Of a stretch of 64,000 bases of DNA, positions 50,444 to 60,865 are shown one piece after another. The translations under genes were made by a program, and so were the position numbers. The notes below the pieces were generated by a model, which ran no database searches, was not told where the DNA came from, and saw nothing but the letters and a program-made list of their open reading frames with translations. The DNA is from Finegoldia magna ATCC 29328 (GTDB lineage: Bacteria > Bacillota > Clostridia > Tissierellales > Peptoniphilaceae), in contig NC_010371.1 of the NCBI RefSeq assembly GCF_000010185.1, positions 124,001-188,000 of the forward strand, read 5' to 3'. Every line of letters begins with the position of its first letter. Position 1 is the first letter of the stretch.

Positions 50444-50462
50444 GGGGAGATTCAATCTCCCC
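50444..50462 (-). promoter_or_regulatory. Perfect 19-nt palindrome in front of 49502-50434 gene
   Basis: GGGGAGATT and AATCTCCCC form a 9-bp stem around a single base, 9 nt from the ATG at 50434. The only Shine-Dalgarno-like GGGGAG is inside the stem, with another GGGG just upstream of it. It may control translation or set mRNA ratios after the giant upstream gene. Confidence 0.55.
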
Positions 50463-50492
50463 TTATCCCCTTTCATAAATTTTAATTTATTT

Positions 50493-53400
50493 TTAATGTT
50501 TCATCATGTTATTAGCGTTTTGACTAACACCAATATCTATGAATACTCCATTTCTTGCTCTTATATATCCAGCTGGAAGTAATCTTTCAGAGTATTTTTT
50601 CCTAATATAATTGTATTCACTTACCCAGACTGAGCCATCAGGATTTACTGCCTCTACAAACATTATATGTCCGTATGCACCACCTACTGTTGATAATGCA
50701 CAGCCAGCTACAGGCTTAGATATAATTTTAGTTCCACAATGTCCTCTTGCTGCTGAATAACGCCAGTTTCCTCCGTCACCCATACTATACAAATGATATC
50801 CTCCTAATTCTCTCGCTCTGTTATACACATACCATACACACTCACCCCATGGTGATTTATTAGTCCAGTTAGCTCCTGTTGAGTGAGGTTTAAATACCCT
50901 TAAATTATCCGGTATTGTTCCTAATTGTGATTTTTCTCGTGAACCAGAGAAACCATAACTGCCATCATATCCACCAGTAAATTGAGGAGCAGAATCTACT
51001 TTACCCAATGAATCTTGAAATTCTTCAAAATCATTTTGCATTGAAGCCCATCCTGTTTCAAGCATATAGCTTTTAGCGTTCTTTTGGTCAATTATACCAG
51101 AACTCATACGCATTGCTGGGTTAAGATAAGCTCTTCTGATTTCTCCTTTTAAGAATTTGTTGATAAATGATTCATTTTCACCCGGCTTATATTGATAGAA
51201 CATGTTCATATATAATACAGATTCATATTTTTCGGTATCATTAGCTGTTTCTTTAGTTCTTTTAATTTCTTTTGTAGGATCTACTTCATTTGGATTAGTA
51301 TTAAGCTTAGTTTTAGTATGAACATTAATTTCTAATGATTTCTTACCAAAAGCTATCGCTTCTTCTTTAGTATTAAAAGCAATCTTAATATTATATCCTC
51401 TAGTATCATTCGTGCTACCGTCTACAGTTGCATTACCATATCCTGGTATTTCTACCTTAGCACCTTTAGCAATAATTGATCCATCTGCTAATATTATACC
51501 CTTTTTAATAGGTGTTCCGTTTGGTGTGTTAGGATTTTCTTTTGTTGGATAAATACCAGTAGCTGTAACCTTAACCTTCGTTACTAAATCTGGAGAAATC
51601 GAATTATTTTCTGTAGGATTAGTTACGGGCTGATCTGGTGATTGAGTTTGATTATGTTTGTTACCTAATGATTCTTTTTGAACAGCCTCATAGATTCTAG
51701 CCATAAATAAACTAACACTTGTTTGCCATCCACTTGAATCACTACAATATAACTTACTAACACCAGCTACTGATTGACCGTTATAGTATCTTCCACCCGG
51801 AGTTAAATACAATGTATTTAATTTATTACAAACAAAACCATAACATTCTGCAAAATTTCTAAAACCATTTGCGTTAGTATATGTGTTTATGTCAGTTGCG
51901 TTCCAAGATAGTATGTTGTTCTTTTGAGCAGCAACTCTTGCACCATAACCGAACTTACCAAATGCTCCACCGTTTTCAGTTTGTATTATTGCCAGCATAA
52001 ATGCTGGGCTTATTCCCGTTCTTTTTTCAGATGCTACTACTTCATCGAAAAATCCTCTTGCATTAGGATGATTTTCAGGCAACATACTTGAACGTGGAAA
52101 ATATTTTTTAAATACCCTAGTCCATTCTTCTGCTGTCAAATTGTATTTATACAAAGGAGAGCCTGGGTCATTTGGATTTGTTGTCAATGGGTTTACGGCT
52201 GTAGTACCCAATGCTGAAACATCATTCCATCTAGGTTTAGGTTGAGCCTTTTGAGTTAATTTAACTGTACCTAAAGGATCCCCCGCCGAAACAATATAAT
52301 TATTATTAGATTTTACTATTTTATCTTTAATACTATCCATCGAAGACTTATCAAGACCACCTATCATCATAATCATCATCTCATCGTTTGATTCATCTGA
52401 TTTATTTTCTTTTTTATCTTCTTTCTTGTCAGTTTCTTTGTTTTCCTCTGTTAAATCTATCTTTTCGCCATCTTCATCTTTCATATCACCTTCAAACTTG
52501 TGCTTTTTCAATACGTCTTTTATGATTACATATTCTCCACCCATTCTGTTAGCTTGTTTAAGTTTTGTGTCTGAATCTTTGAATGAATTTGAAGCAACCA
52601 TTACTTTACCATCCATTGGTGCGTAAATTGTCGATGCGTTTGGATCTATTTGCTTATCTGTTCCATTTCCTGTGTTTGAAACAACCACATCTATTACTGT
52701 ATTTACATCCTTATCATCATCTACACTCTTATTTTTATCGAATATCATTCCTATTGATTTCAAGAAACCTATTTTATCTTGATCTCCTTCATGACCATAT
52801 CTTCTTCTGATATATGTTGTAGGAAACTCATAAGGGTTGTTAGAGTTTTTTATAACTTTTGCATCAACTTCGCTGTAATAAGTTTTAGGATTTCTTCTTA
52901 TCCAGCCTATACCCTCTCCAGTTTTCTTTTCATATCCTAGTGGATTTTCATACTCATAAACAATGTTGTTCATCATATCATCTAGAGAAGATACACGTTC
53001 TCCACCACCTTCGATTAATGCCAATCTATCTATACCTAAGTTAGATTTGTAAATCATCTTATCTGGTGAGTTGTCTTTTATTTGAGAGAACTTTTTAATA
53101 GCGAATGGATTATACCAATTATCAAAAGGTACAGAACCATATTTGTTTCCTTTAATAGGAACGGTTCCTTTTTTGTATTTTATAAAATTACCTGAAGAAT
53201 CCTTTTTATATCCGTAAACATCTACTTTTCTAAGTGTTATGTTTTTTGAATATGCTTTATTATGAAGTTCACCATGTATTTTCATAAGCATTGTAACAGG
53301 GTCTCTATATTCAATCGCCGATCTGTTTCTTAATTTTTGAACTCCTCCCAATTGTTTTGGATAGTTTATTTCATAATTACCATGCACACCATTAGCTTTG

Positions 53401-56400
53401 TTTCTAATATTAGTTGCAATATCGCCTAAATCCATTTCTTTTAATTTATCCTTTGATATATTTGCAAACTTTGCTTTCGCACTAGAAAAAGCTTGTGCTG
53501 GTCTTTCTACTTTAGAAGACATATCTTTATCATAAGTTGTGAACTTTTCCAAGTTGTCGTCTGAATAAAGAGTTTCTAAATAGTATAACAATCTTAAAGC
53601 ATCAGTTCTTATAAATATATTGTTGTCATCTTCTTTTTTCCTAAATGGCTCTTGAATTAATTCTCTTTCGACCATTGGAACATGAATTGGACTTGTTAAT
53701 ACGCCTTGTTGTGTTTGATTATATTTTGTTCTAGCTTTAGACAACATTTCTTTATATTGCTTATTAGCCTCTTTGTTTTTATCATAATCTAGCTTTGTAA
53801 TCCTGTCATAGAATCTTGTTGCAGGGTCATACTCTTCTCTAACCATAAACATATCGGTTATTATTGTAAAACTAGCCATAAATGATAATACTATTATTAA
53901 AGCAGATGAAACAGCAACAATAGGAACTAGATTAGCCGCTACAAAACCAACAAAAGCAGCTACAAGTTTACCAACAGCCATTACTAATTTTGTAATTGTT
54001 GCTTTTACTTTCGCTAAAAACACAGTAATTTTTTTAACTCGTTTTGGAATTTTTGCAATTTCTTTTCCGACCTTTTTTGTAGCTTTCGCAACTTTTTTAG
54101 CTGCAATAATTGATGAATGTGCTTTTATAGCAGCATTTGCTAAGTCTTGTCCGTAATCATTTACATATCTCGCATTGTTTAATGCCCTTAATGCTAAAAC
54201 TGATAGTTTTTTCTTTCTTGGTTTGATTAATTCAGCTTTTCTTCTTTTCGCATTTAAAGCCGCAAATAATGCTTTTTGAGACTTTCTTAGATTTCTACCC
54301 TTAAAGATTCTAGAAGAAGCTAAATAATATTTCTTAAACAATCTATAAAAGTTTATTGAAAATACTGTCGCCCTAAAAGGTGTAGCAATTAAATATCTAG
54401 CAATATCGTAATTTAAAGAATATATCCTAGCAGTTCGATAAAAGTCTGAAGCGTATTGATTATCCTTAAGCCCTGCTTGAATATACCTTGAAACAATCAT
54501 GTAGGTATAAACCCTTGTCATTCTTCTTTGGGCTTGCTTTCTATACTTTTCAGATAAAGCTTTGTTTTTGTCTAGTTTTTTGTCTATCTTTTCAAGTTTT
54601 TTCTTAGCGAAGAAAGTCATTTTCTTATTTCCTTCGGCTATATCTTTAAGATAGTTTATTTGCTTTTCTTTTGTACTTAAAAGCTCAATGTTAATTCCAT
54701 ACTTCTTGAAAAATCTATTTGTCTTAAATCTAGCTTTTTCGCTTAGATTATCTTGCAATGACTTTCTCATGCCCTTAAATTCGATTTTTTCATGTAGCTT
54801 AGGATCGTTTTTATATATTTCTCTTTCAGAAGCAATAAAAGTTTTTAATTCTTTGGCTTTTAGATTTGTCGCTATTCCTAGTTTCTTAGCCATAAGCAAA
54901 GTTGTAAATGCATGAGAATTATGATATCTTGCAGTTAAATCTACGATTACTTTATTTTTCATGTTTCTTAAAGCATCTGGTTGAGATTTTATAGTATCGT
55001 AAACCTTAAAGTATCTGTTTTTAGTATCTTCTTTGAAAGATTTATTTATAACAGACTGAGCGACCTTTTGTATCTGGTTATCTATAGCCTGATATTTAAA
55101 ATGCTCTTTTGCAATTCTTGCTGAATGTTTTGAAATCATTTTAGCTGCATTAATAACATCCCCATGCTCTTTTTCTAGTTTTAATCTAGTAGCCTCAACT
55201 GAACTTTTAATAAACGGTCTCATCTTATTAATGCCTATACTTGCATAGTCATTATATTTTGAAATCATTTGATTTCGATATTTTTCGCTAGTTGTTTTTG
55301 ACAAAAGCCTAGAATATTCTTTTCTAAATCTTGTGTTGTAGTAGAATTTAGAATATTCTATATTAATTTCATCTCGACTATATGGCTTAACCTTAAGCTT
55401 ATCAGCAATTGAATTTATTAAACCCAAATCCTCATCTTTTAACAAGCTGTTAATGTCATCATGAAACGGATTAGGACTAGTCTTATCTAAGCAATCCCTT
55501 AAAAGATCATCGTATTTTATATACTTAATTTTGCCTTCAGCTGATTGTACTTTATATTGCTTTTGCCTATTTTTAAGATAATGGTCTACTCTTATTTCTA
55601 AATCTTCTCGATTTACCTTACTATTTACAATATATTCTACTCTCTTTCGATTTAGATTTCTTTTATATACTTCAAAAGTAAGCTCTTTTCTATATTGGTG
55701 TTTTAAATCATTAAGAGTTTCTACTGCGTTCTCAATTTTTTCTCTATTAGCATAAGAAACTCTCATATTAGCTAAAATATCTTTTGTTACATCTTTAATA
55801 GCATCCTGATTTTTATTTTCAAGATTTTCAAACGATCTTCTTATATTGCTAAATTCTTTATCATTGTATATTAGGCTTTTGAATTTTTTATAATCAATGT
55901 CTGCACTTTCTTGTTGAGACAATGTAGTTTTTAATAATTTAGACTTTTCAATTAAAAATTCTCTATTACTATTTGAAATCTCTAATTTTTTATCTACTAC
56001 TACATTACCATACCTATTTAAAGCACTTTCTTCCTCGTCTTTTGGATTGTCAAATTTATCCTTTGGTAAATCAGAAAATCCTCTGTAAGAAATTATGCTA
56101 TCTACTACCTTTTCTCTAACCTCTAACGGTTTTCTTGTAGTTTGGGCTATATATCTTAATTGAGTGTTGGTAATAATCCCATTTGTGTAACAATCTTTTA
56201 AAAACCTTTTAGAATTTTCATCAAGCTTTGTAGAATATCCTTTAAATAGACTATCCGACTGCTCTTTTATTGTAATAATATCGGGTGAATTCTTATTAAA
56301 GTTTTCAAGAAATTCTTTTTTAATACTTGTTGATACATACGGTATTTTAGTATCTTTAGCTTTCAAAAACCTATCAAGCTCTGTTTTGTCACTAGATTTA

Positions 56401-58016
56401 ACGGTATTTAGAATATATTTTACCCTCTGATTACTAGTAAAATTAATCTTATTTCCCTTAAACCCGTTTATCGCCTCCTCGAAGTCACTATAATTTTTAA
56501 TGTTTTTTAGGTTTTTACCTATATCTATAATATCGGGGATTTGCTGGTTAAAGGAAACAGGGCTTTTTTCATAGTTTTGTACCATTGTTGTTAGTACATC
56601 TCTACCTACATTATTATCGTTTTTTGATGCGTAAAGTATGTTTTTAAATTGCTGTTCACTAATAAGCCTATGATCTTTTGCATCTATTAAAAACTTTATC
56701 TTATCATCAGATAAATTCGTTTGTATTGCGTTTGTATATTCGTCTTTTGTAAAAGCTTTATACTGAAACTCTCCTCTTTCACCTTTGACATTCAATAGCT
56801 GATATTTAGACACATCGGAAGGATTATACGCAAACACTTTTGTATAGTCTTTTTTAAGATTCTCAAATTTTAATGTATTTGTTCCTGCATTACCTACTGT
56901 ATATCCATCATCTGTATGGAAAGTATCTAGATTTATTGTTCCGTTAGTTGCTGTGTTCTCATTTACGCTTTTTGATAAACTAGCTGTGGAAAAATCCTCA
57001 ATCCTACCATCGTTAAAGTCAGCCATTTCATTGTCAACATTATCTATAATGTTAAAAAATGATGAATTATCGTTTGACTTATTAATTAAATAGTTTTCGT
57101 ATTTATTAAGGATATTATTCGATTTAAAATCAACATACTTATCGAAATCTATTTCTCTTATATCGCTTAAAGGTTTTAAATTATCATAATCAACTTTTAA
57201 CTTATCAATTTCCTTAAAATTTTCATCGACAATATTTTTTGCGTACTCGTATTTGAACTGATCTTTGACATCTTGATTTGTTATTAATTTTCTTTGATTT
57301 AAAATAGCAGCAGTTTTAAAGCTTTGTAATGGATTTTCATTTATGTTTTCTTTGAAAAACTTATTAAGATTATCATCTGTAATTTTAGATGCAAACTGAT
57401 CTACATTTATTGTTCTTAATGTGTCTTTATTTAACTTTTCAAAGTCTAAATCTTCTTGTTTTTGTTCTTTCCATACTTGCAAATCTTCTTGCATGTCTTT
57501 AACGCTGAATCTATCGCTATTATTTTCTTTGAAACCGTATTGATAATTTAGAGTTTTGTTTGATTTATCAATTAAATCTTTAAGCTTATTTTCTGTTATA
57601 GAGTTATTTTTAGTTTTATTAATTATTTCATCTAAATATTTGTTATTAGGATTTGAAACAGCGTTTTGATAAATTATATCGTCTACTTTGTTTTCAACAT
57701 TAGAAATTCGAAATTGTTTATCCTTTAATTCCTTTCGAACCAAATTAATAGCATCTTGTGATGTTATATTGTTAAAAAATACATGGTCTCCAAGCTTATC
57801 TAATAATTCATTATACGCCTTATTATCATTTAAGATAGGAGATTGTATGTTGATACTATCTTTAAGTTCATTTTTAAATTCTTTTAGTTTTAAATCTTGT
57901 GCTTTAAAAACATTTTCGTTGTTTAGGTCAATTTCAACACGATTTTTATGTTTTTGTTGATACAAGATATAATCTTTAGCTTTTATTTTAATATCATCTT
58001 TTTTCTTGTCTGGCAT
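50493..58016 (-). CDS. Giant conjugation protein with wall-hydrolase C-terminus
   Basis: 2507 residues from the ATG at 58016 (TAGGAG behind it). Residues 1-~1330 are a very long, mostly helical, charged region, increasingly Lys/Arg-rich toward the membrane. One or two membrane helices (about 1340-1380) follow. The outer part contains a degenerate M23-like module (about 1790-1930: IYAPMDGKVMVAS...GGEYVIIKD...VSAGDPLGTV) split by an acidic insert, a glucosaminidase/lysozyme-like domain (about 1970-2110: SPAFMLAIIQTENGGAFG) and a CHAP amidase (about 2372-2500: GECVWYVYNRA...AYGHIMFVEAV). It follows virB4, like the CwlT/TraG-type hydrolases of Gram-positive systems, but is several times larger. 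Confidence 0.85.
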   Translation of the reverse strand: MPDKKKDDIKIKAKDYILYQQKHKNRVEIDLNNENVFKAQDLKLKEFKNELKDSINIQSPILNDNKAYNELLDKLGDHVFFNNITSQDAINLVRKELKDKQFRISNVENKVDDIIYQNAVSNPNNKYLDEIINKTKNNSITENKLKDLIDKSNKTLNYQYGFKENNSDRFSVKDMQEDLQVWKEQKQEDLDFEKLNKDTLRTINVDQFASKITDDNLNKFFKENINENPLQSFKTAAILNQRKLITNQDVKDQFKYEYAKNIVDENFKEIDKLKVDYDNLKPLSDIREIDFDKYVDFKSNNILNKYENYLINKSNDNSSFFNIIDNVDNEMADFNDGRIEDFSTASLSKSVNENTATNGTINLDTFHTDDGYTVGNAGTNTLKFENLKKDYTKVFAYNPSDVSKYQLLNVKGERGEFQYKAFTKDEYTNAIQTNLSDDKIKFLIDAKDHRLISEQQFKNILYASKNDNNVGRDVLTTMVQNYEKSPVSFNQQIPDIIDIGKNLKNIKNYSDFEEAINGFKGNKINFTSNQRVKYILNTVKSSDKTELDRFLKAKDTKIPYVSTSIKKEFLENFNKNSPDIITIKEQSDSLFKGYSTKLDENSKRFLKDCYTNGIITNTQLRYIAQTTRKPLEVREKVVDSIISYRGFSDLPKDKFDNPKDEEESALNRYGNVVVDKKLEISNSNREFLIEKSKLLKTTLSQQESADIDYKKFKSLIYNDKEFSNIRRSFENLENKNQDAIKDVTKDILANMRVSYANREKIENAVETLNDLKHQYRKELTFEVYKRNLNRKRVEYIVNSKVNREDLEIRVDHYLKNRQKQYKVQSAEGKIKYIKYDDLLRDCLDKTSPNPFHDDINSLLKDEDLGLINSIADKLKVKPYSRDEINIEYSKFYYNTRFRKEYSRLLSKTTSEKYRNQMISKYNDYASIGINKMRPFIKSSVEATRLKLEKEHGDVINAAKMISKHSARIAKEHFKYQAIDNQIQKVAQSVINKSFKEDTKNRYFKVYDTIKSQPDALRNMKNKVIVDLTARYHNSHAFTTLLMAKKLGIATNLKAKELKTFIASEREIYKNDPKLHEKIEFKGMRKSLQDNLSEKARFKTNRFFKKYGINIELLSTKEKQINYLKDIAEGNKKMTFFAKKKLEKIDKKLDKNKALSEKYRKQAQRRMTRVYTYMIVSRYIQAGLKDNQYASDFYRTARIYSLNYDIARYLIATPFRATVFSINFYRLFKKYYLASSRIFKGRNLRKSQKALFAALNAKRRKAELIKPRKKKLSVLALRALNNARYVNDYGQDLANAAIKAHSSIIAAKKVAKATKKVGKEIAKIPKRVKKITVFLAKVKATITKLVMAVGKLVAAFVGFVAANLVPIVAVSSALIIVLSFMASFTIITDMFMVREEYDPATRFYDRITKLDYDKNKEANKQYKEMLSKARTKYNQTQQGVLTSPIHVPMVERELIQEPFRKKEDDNNIFIRTDALRLLYYLETLYSDDNLEKFTTYDKDMSSKVERPAQAFSSAKAKFANISKDKLKEMDLGDIATNIRNKANGVHGNYEINYPKQLGGVQKLRNRSAIEYRDPVTMLMKIHGELHNKAYSKNITLRKVDVYGYKKDSSGNFIKYKKGTVPIKGNKYGSVPFDNWYNPFAIKKFSQIKDNSPDKMIYKSNLGIDRLALIEGGGERVSSLDDMMNNIVYEYENPLGYEKKTGEGIGWIRRNPKTYYSEVDAKVIKNSNNPYEFPTTYIRRRYGHEGDQDKIGFLKSIGMIFDKNKSVDDDKDVNTVIDVVVSNTGNGTDKQIDPNASTIYAPMDGKVMVASNSFKDSDTKLKQANRMGGEYVIIKDVLKKHKFEGDMKDEDGEKIDLTEENKETDKKEDKKENKSDESNDEMMIMMIGGLDKSSMDSIKDKIVKSNNNYIVSAGDPLGTVKLTQKAQPKPRWNDVSALGTTAVNPLTTNPNDPGSPLYKYNLTAEEWTRVFKKYFPRSSMLPENHPNARGFFDEVVASEKRTGISPAFMLAIIQTENGGAFGKFGYGARVAAQKNNILSWNATDINTYTNANGFRNFAECYGFVCNKLNTLYLTPGGRYYNGQSVAGVSKLYCSDSSGWQTSVSLFMARIYEAVQKESLGNKHNQTQSPDQPVTNPTENNSISPDLVTKVKVTATGIYPTKENPNTPNGTPIKKGIILADGSIIAKGAKVEIPGYGNATVDGSTNDTRGYNIKIAFNTKEEAIAFGKKSLEINVHTKTKLNTNPNEVDPTKEIKRTKETANDTEKYESVLYMNMFYQYKPGENESFINKFLKGEIRRAYLNPAMRMSSGIIDQKNAKSYMLETGWASMQNDFEEFQDSLGKVDSAPQFTGGYDGSYGFSGSREKSQLGTIPDNLRVFKPHSTGANWTNKSPWGECVWYVYNRARELGGYHLYSMGDGGNWRYSAARGHCGTKIISKPVAGCALSTVGGAYGHIMFVEAVNPDGSVWVSEYNYIRKKYSERLLPAGYIRARNGVFIDIGVSQNANNMMKH

Positions 58017-58035
58017 TAAAAATCTCCTATAAAAC

Positions 58036-58060
58036 AAAGCCTCTATTATTAAGAGACTTT
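58036..58060 (-). terminator. Attenuator-like hairpin after virB4
   Basis: AAAGTCTCT and AGAGGCTTT (one G-U pair) with a 7-nt loop, followed by GTTTTAT. It overlaps the virB4 stop codon and precedes the giant gene by ~20 nt. Probably partial termination. Confidence 0.45.
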
Positions 58061-60865
58061 GCTTTTTTCTTCTTTAAACTTCGATTTTAAATGGAACGAA
58101 TACTTAATATCGTACATTTTATTAAGCTTATCGTTAATTTGATTTTCAATATCTTCAGATTTGTTATCTTTATATTCTTCCATAAGCTTATCAAAGTCTT
58201 CTTTAATCTTTTCATCTTCTGCCCTGTATCTCTTGATATCATTAGGATCAGATGTTGTAAGTTTATATAGTTTCGAATCTTTTGCTATTATGTTTTCAAA
58301 AGGAACAGTAACACCTTCTGTCATTATTAATCCTTTACCTTTAGAAGCATTGTAGATGTATTTTTGTTGCTCTTTCGATAATCCGTAAAGCTCTGTTAAT
58401 GTTGCCAAATCGTCTTCTGATTGGTTTAATAGACATACATAACCTGTTGCGTTGTTAAACATTGTTCTTGCATTTTCAGTTCTAAGCATATCGGAAATAT
58501 TTTGCGTAATACCTGTAATTACGCCATCGTATTTTCTTGAACGCTTAAATAATTGATATAAGAATGAAGTTGAATATTCATTATTTAACATTAAATAGAA
58601 CTCATCAATGAAAATCCATGTTCTTTTTCCTTTTTTCTTGTTTTGAATAATTCTGTTCCACACATTATCAAGCATGATTAGAAGACACACACCTTTTAAG
58701 TTTTGTGTAACAGAGTTTAAATCGAAAGATATTACCCTATTTTTAATATTAATGTTTGATTCTTTAGAAAATATATTCAAACTTCCGTCATTAACATAAA
58801 TTTGCAATACTTGTGCAAGTCTTGTTGAAGTATAATCAGCCTCTTTTACAAGAGTGTCATAAAGAAGATTAAGAGTTGGAACTCTATTTTCTTTTTCGCA
58901 TCTTTTGTATAGTTTTCTACCTACAACATCTATTGTTGAAATTTCCTCTGGCGTTAAGCTACTTGAATCACTATTTTTATTAATTCTAGTAATCATTGCA
59001 AAGAACGAGTTTAAAAAGTCTATTTTTGTAGATACTGGATCTGGCTCATTTTCAAACATTTCATTTTGAACAAAATCATTCTTGTCTATTTCTATTTGTT
59101 CTTCTAATTCCATTGGGTTAATATAGTTACCCTTATTTTGACCTAAAGTTATTATTTCCCCGTTAAGCCTATTAACTAAAGTTCCATATTCACTTTCTGG
59201 GTCGACTATTACAATATCATCATCTGTAGACAAGAAGATATTAGCTATTTCGTGTTTTGCGGCCATTGATTTACCAGAACCTGGTGTTGCCATAATAAAT
59301 CCTGATGGGTTTTTTCTACTTAATCTATTAAGTAAAATAATTGATTTACTTGTTGGATTTACACCGTATACAAAGCCACCCGGTTGATAGATATCTTGAG
59401 TACTAAATGGCTCAAATATTCCTAAAGATTTAGATAACAATTGACGAGAAACATCTAGTCTGTTATATCCAAATGGTAAAACCGTATTAAACGCTGCTTT
59501 TTGTTCCCAATCTAAATTACCTAAACTGATACCATGACTTCTACAAAGAGTGTCTATTCTGTAATTGTTGTCCATAAGTTCATCAAGTGTTTCAGCCATT
59601 GTCATAATGCAAAATGTTGTCACAAACATTTTTTCGTTTTCTTCTTGAATCTTATTTTGTATCTTTTTAGCCTCTTCCAAGTTCTCAATTAATGATTGTG
59701 CAACAAACTCATCACTTGCACCTAATCCCTTACCTGATAATTTCCTTTTCTCACCAAACTTCTCTGTATTCATAAAAGATAGTTTAGTTCTAATCATTTG
59801 CTTAGTTTCATCCTTTGGAATTGGATTAATATGGATTGAACATATCATATTGATATTTTCAGCAGTCAAATCTTGAATAAATTCATCCGTCATTTCTGTC
59901 GGTATATCTTTGATAAATCTTACTTGACCGTAATATCTTCCCCACTCAAATATTGATTTATCAGTAAAATCTGCGGAATCTTCTGCTAAAAAATCTTTAG
60001 ATGTTAGCCCATGTCTAAAATACATTCTATTATCATATTTTGAGTTAGAATGATTCATAGGATCTATTATCGTCTTGAATAACTTTAATCTTTCTTTAGC
60101 TGATAATACCTTTACAACATCATCAGAATTTATTGGATAAATGTCTTTTAATCTTTCTTTAATAGCTGTTTCTGCTCTTTTAAGTTTTTCTGTAGCATCT
60201 TCTAAGTCATCAGCCAATACTGTGTAGGTTATAAACTTTCTTCTATTTATCCTATTGTTTTTATCTGTGTCATATTTTGCTATGTTTTGATTATTAAGCT
60301 CAATCCTAAATTCATCATAACCATCATCTTTCAAATTGATATTTACATCTTTTACAAACTTATCATGACTTACTAATTCATTGTTAAATGACATTTCATA
60401 CGCTATATTTTCATCTAGTGTATTTAGAAACTTAACATAATTTAAGAAAAGTTCACTTTGTTTTTTTTCAGCTAACAATTTATAGTTAATATCAGCAAAC
60501 TCTATTGTCCTTGAATAAAGTAGGTTTTCTCTTATTACTAAAGTTCCGTCACTTAGAAGCCTGTCATAACCTATTAAACTTTGTGTTGATGTGTTCTTTT
60601 TATTATATATATCGGCTTTTGAATTTTTGACTTTCTTTTCTTTAGATTTTCTTAATTTCTGTTCTTGTTCTCTTTTACTGATAGCTTTCTTTTTTATATC
60701 TTTATTACTTTTAAGCTTTCCTGTAGTATTTACATCTTTAGCAATCAATACATTTTCGTCTAAAGGGGCATTTTCTTTCTCTTTAGATTTCTTTGGCTTT
60801 TTATTTTTAGCATCTACTGTTGCAATTTCTTTTGTTTCTTTATTTTTCTTTTTAAATAATCCCAA
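58049..60865 (-). CDS. virB4: VirB4-like conjugation ATPase
   Basis: 938 residues. The N-terminal ~480 residues match the VirB4/TraE regulatory region after a Lys-rich leader (1-90). The ATPase has Walker A MATPGSGKSMAAKHE (about residue 525), Walker B WIFIDEFYLML (about 752) and the conserved YDGVITGITQNISDML and MFNNATGYVCLLNQS motifs. VirB4 powers type IV secretion and binds the inner face of the channel. The start is TTG inside the end of the PrgI gene (14-nt overlap), so the two are coupled. It is the only ATPase of the mating apparatus in this window. Confidence 0.95.
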   Translation of the reverse strand: MGLFKKKNKETKEIATVDAKNKKPKKSKEKENAPLDENVLIAKDVNTTGKLKSNKDIKKKAISKREQEQKLRKSKEKKVKNSKADIYNKKNTSTQSLIGYDRLLSDGTLVIRENLLYSRTIEFADINYKLLAEKKQSELFLNYVKFLNTLDENIAYEMSFNNELVSHDKFVKDVNINLKDDGYDEFRIELNNQNIAKYDTDKNNRINRRKFITYTVLADDLEDATEKLKRAETAIKERLKDIYPINSDDVVKVLSAKERLKLFKTIIDPMNHSNSKYDNRMYFRHGLTSKDFLAEDSADFTDKSIFEWGRYYGQVRFIKDIPTEMTDEFIQDLTAENINMICSIHINPIPKDETKQMIRTKLSFMNTEKFGEKRKLSGKGLGASDEFVAQSLIENLEEAKKIQNKIQEENEKMFVTTFCIMTMAETLDELMDNNYRIDTLCRSHGISLGNLDWEQKAAFNTVLPFGYNRLDVSRQLLSKSLGIFEPFSTQDIYQPGGFVYGVNPTSKSIILLNRLSRKNPSGFIMATPGSGKSMAAKHEIANIFLSTDDDIVIVDPESEYGTLVNRLNGEIITLGQNKGNYINPMELEEQIEIDKNDFVQNEMFENEPDPVSTKIDFLNSFFAMITRINKNSDSSSLTPEEISTIDVVGRKLYKRCEKENRVPTLNLLYDTLVKEADYTSTRLAQVLQIYVNDGSLNIFSKESNINIKNRVISFDLNSVTQNLKGVCLLIMLDNVWNRIIQNKKKGKRTWIFIDEFYLMLNNEYSTSFLYQLFKRSRKYDGVITGITQNISDMLRTENARTMFNNATGYVCLLNQSEDDLATLTELYGLSKEQQKYIYNASKGKGLIMTEGVTVPFENIIAKDSKLYKLTTSDPNDIKRYRAEDEKIKEDFDKLMEEYKDNKSEDIENQINDKLNKMYDIKYSFHLKSKFKEEKSKVS

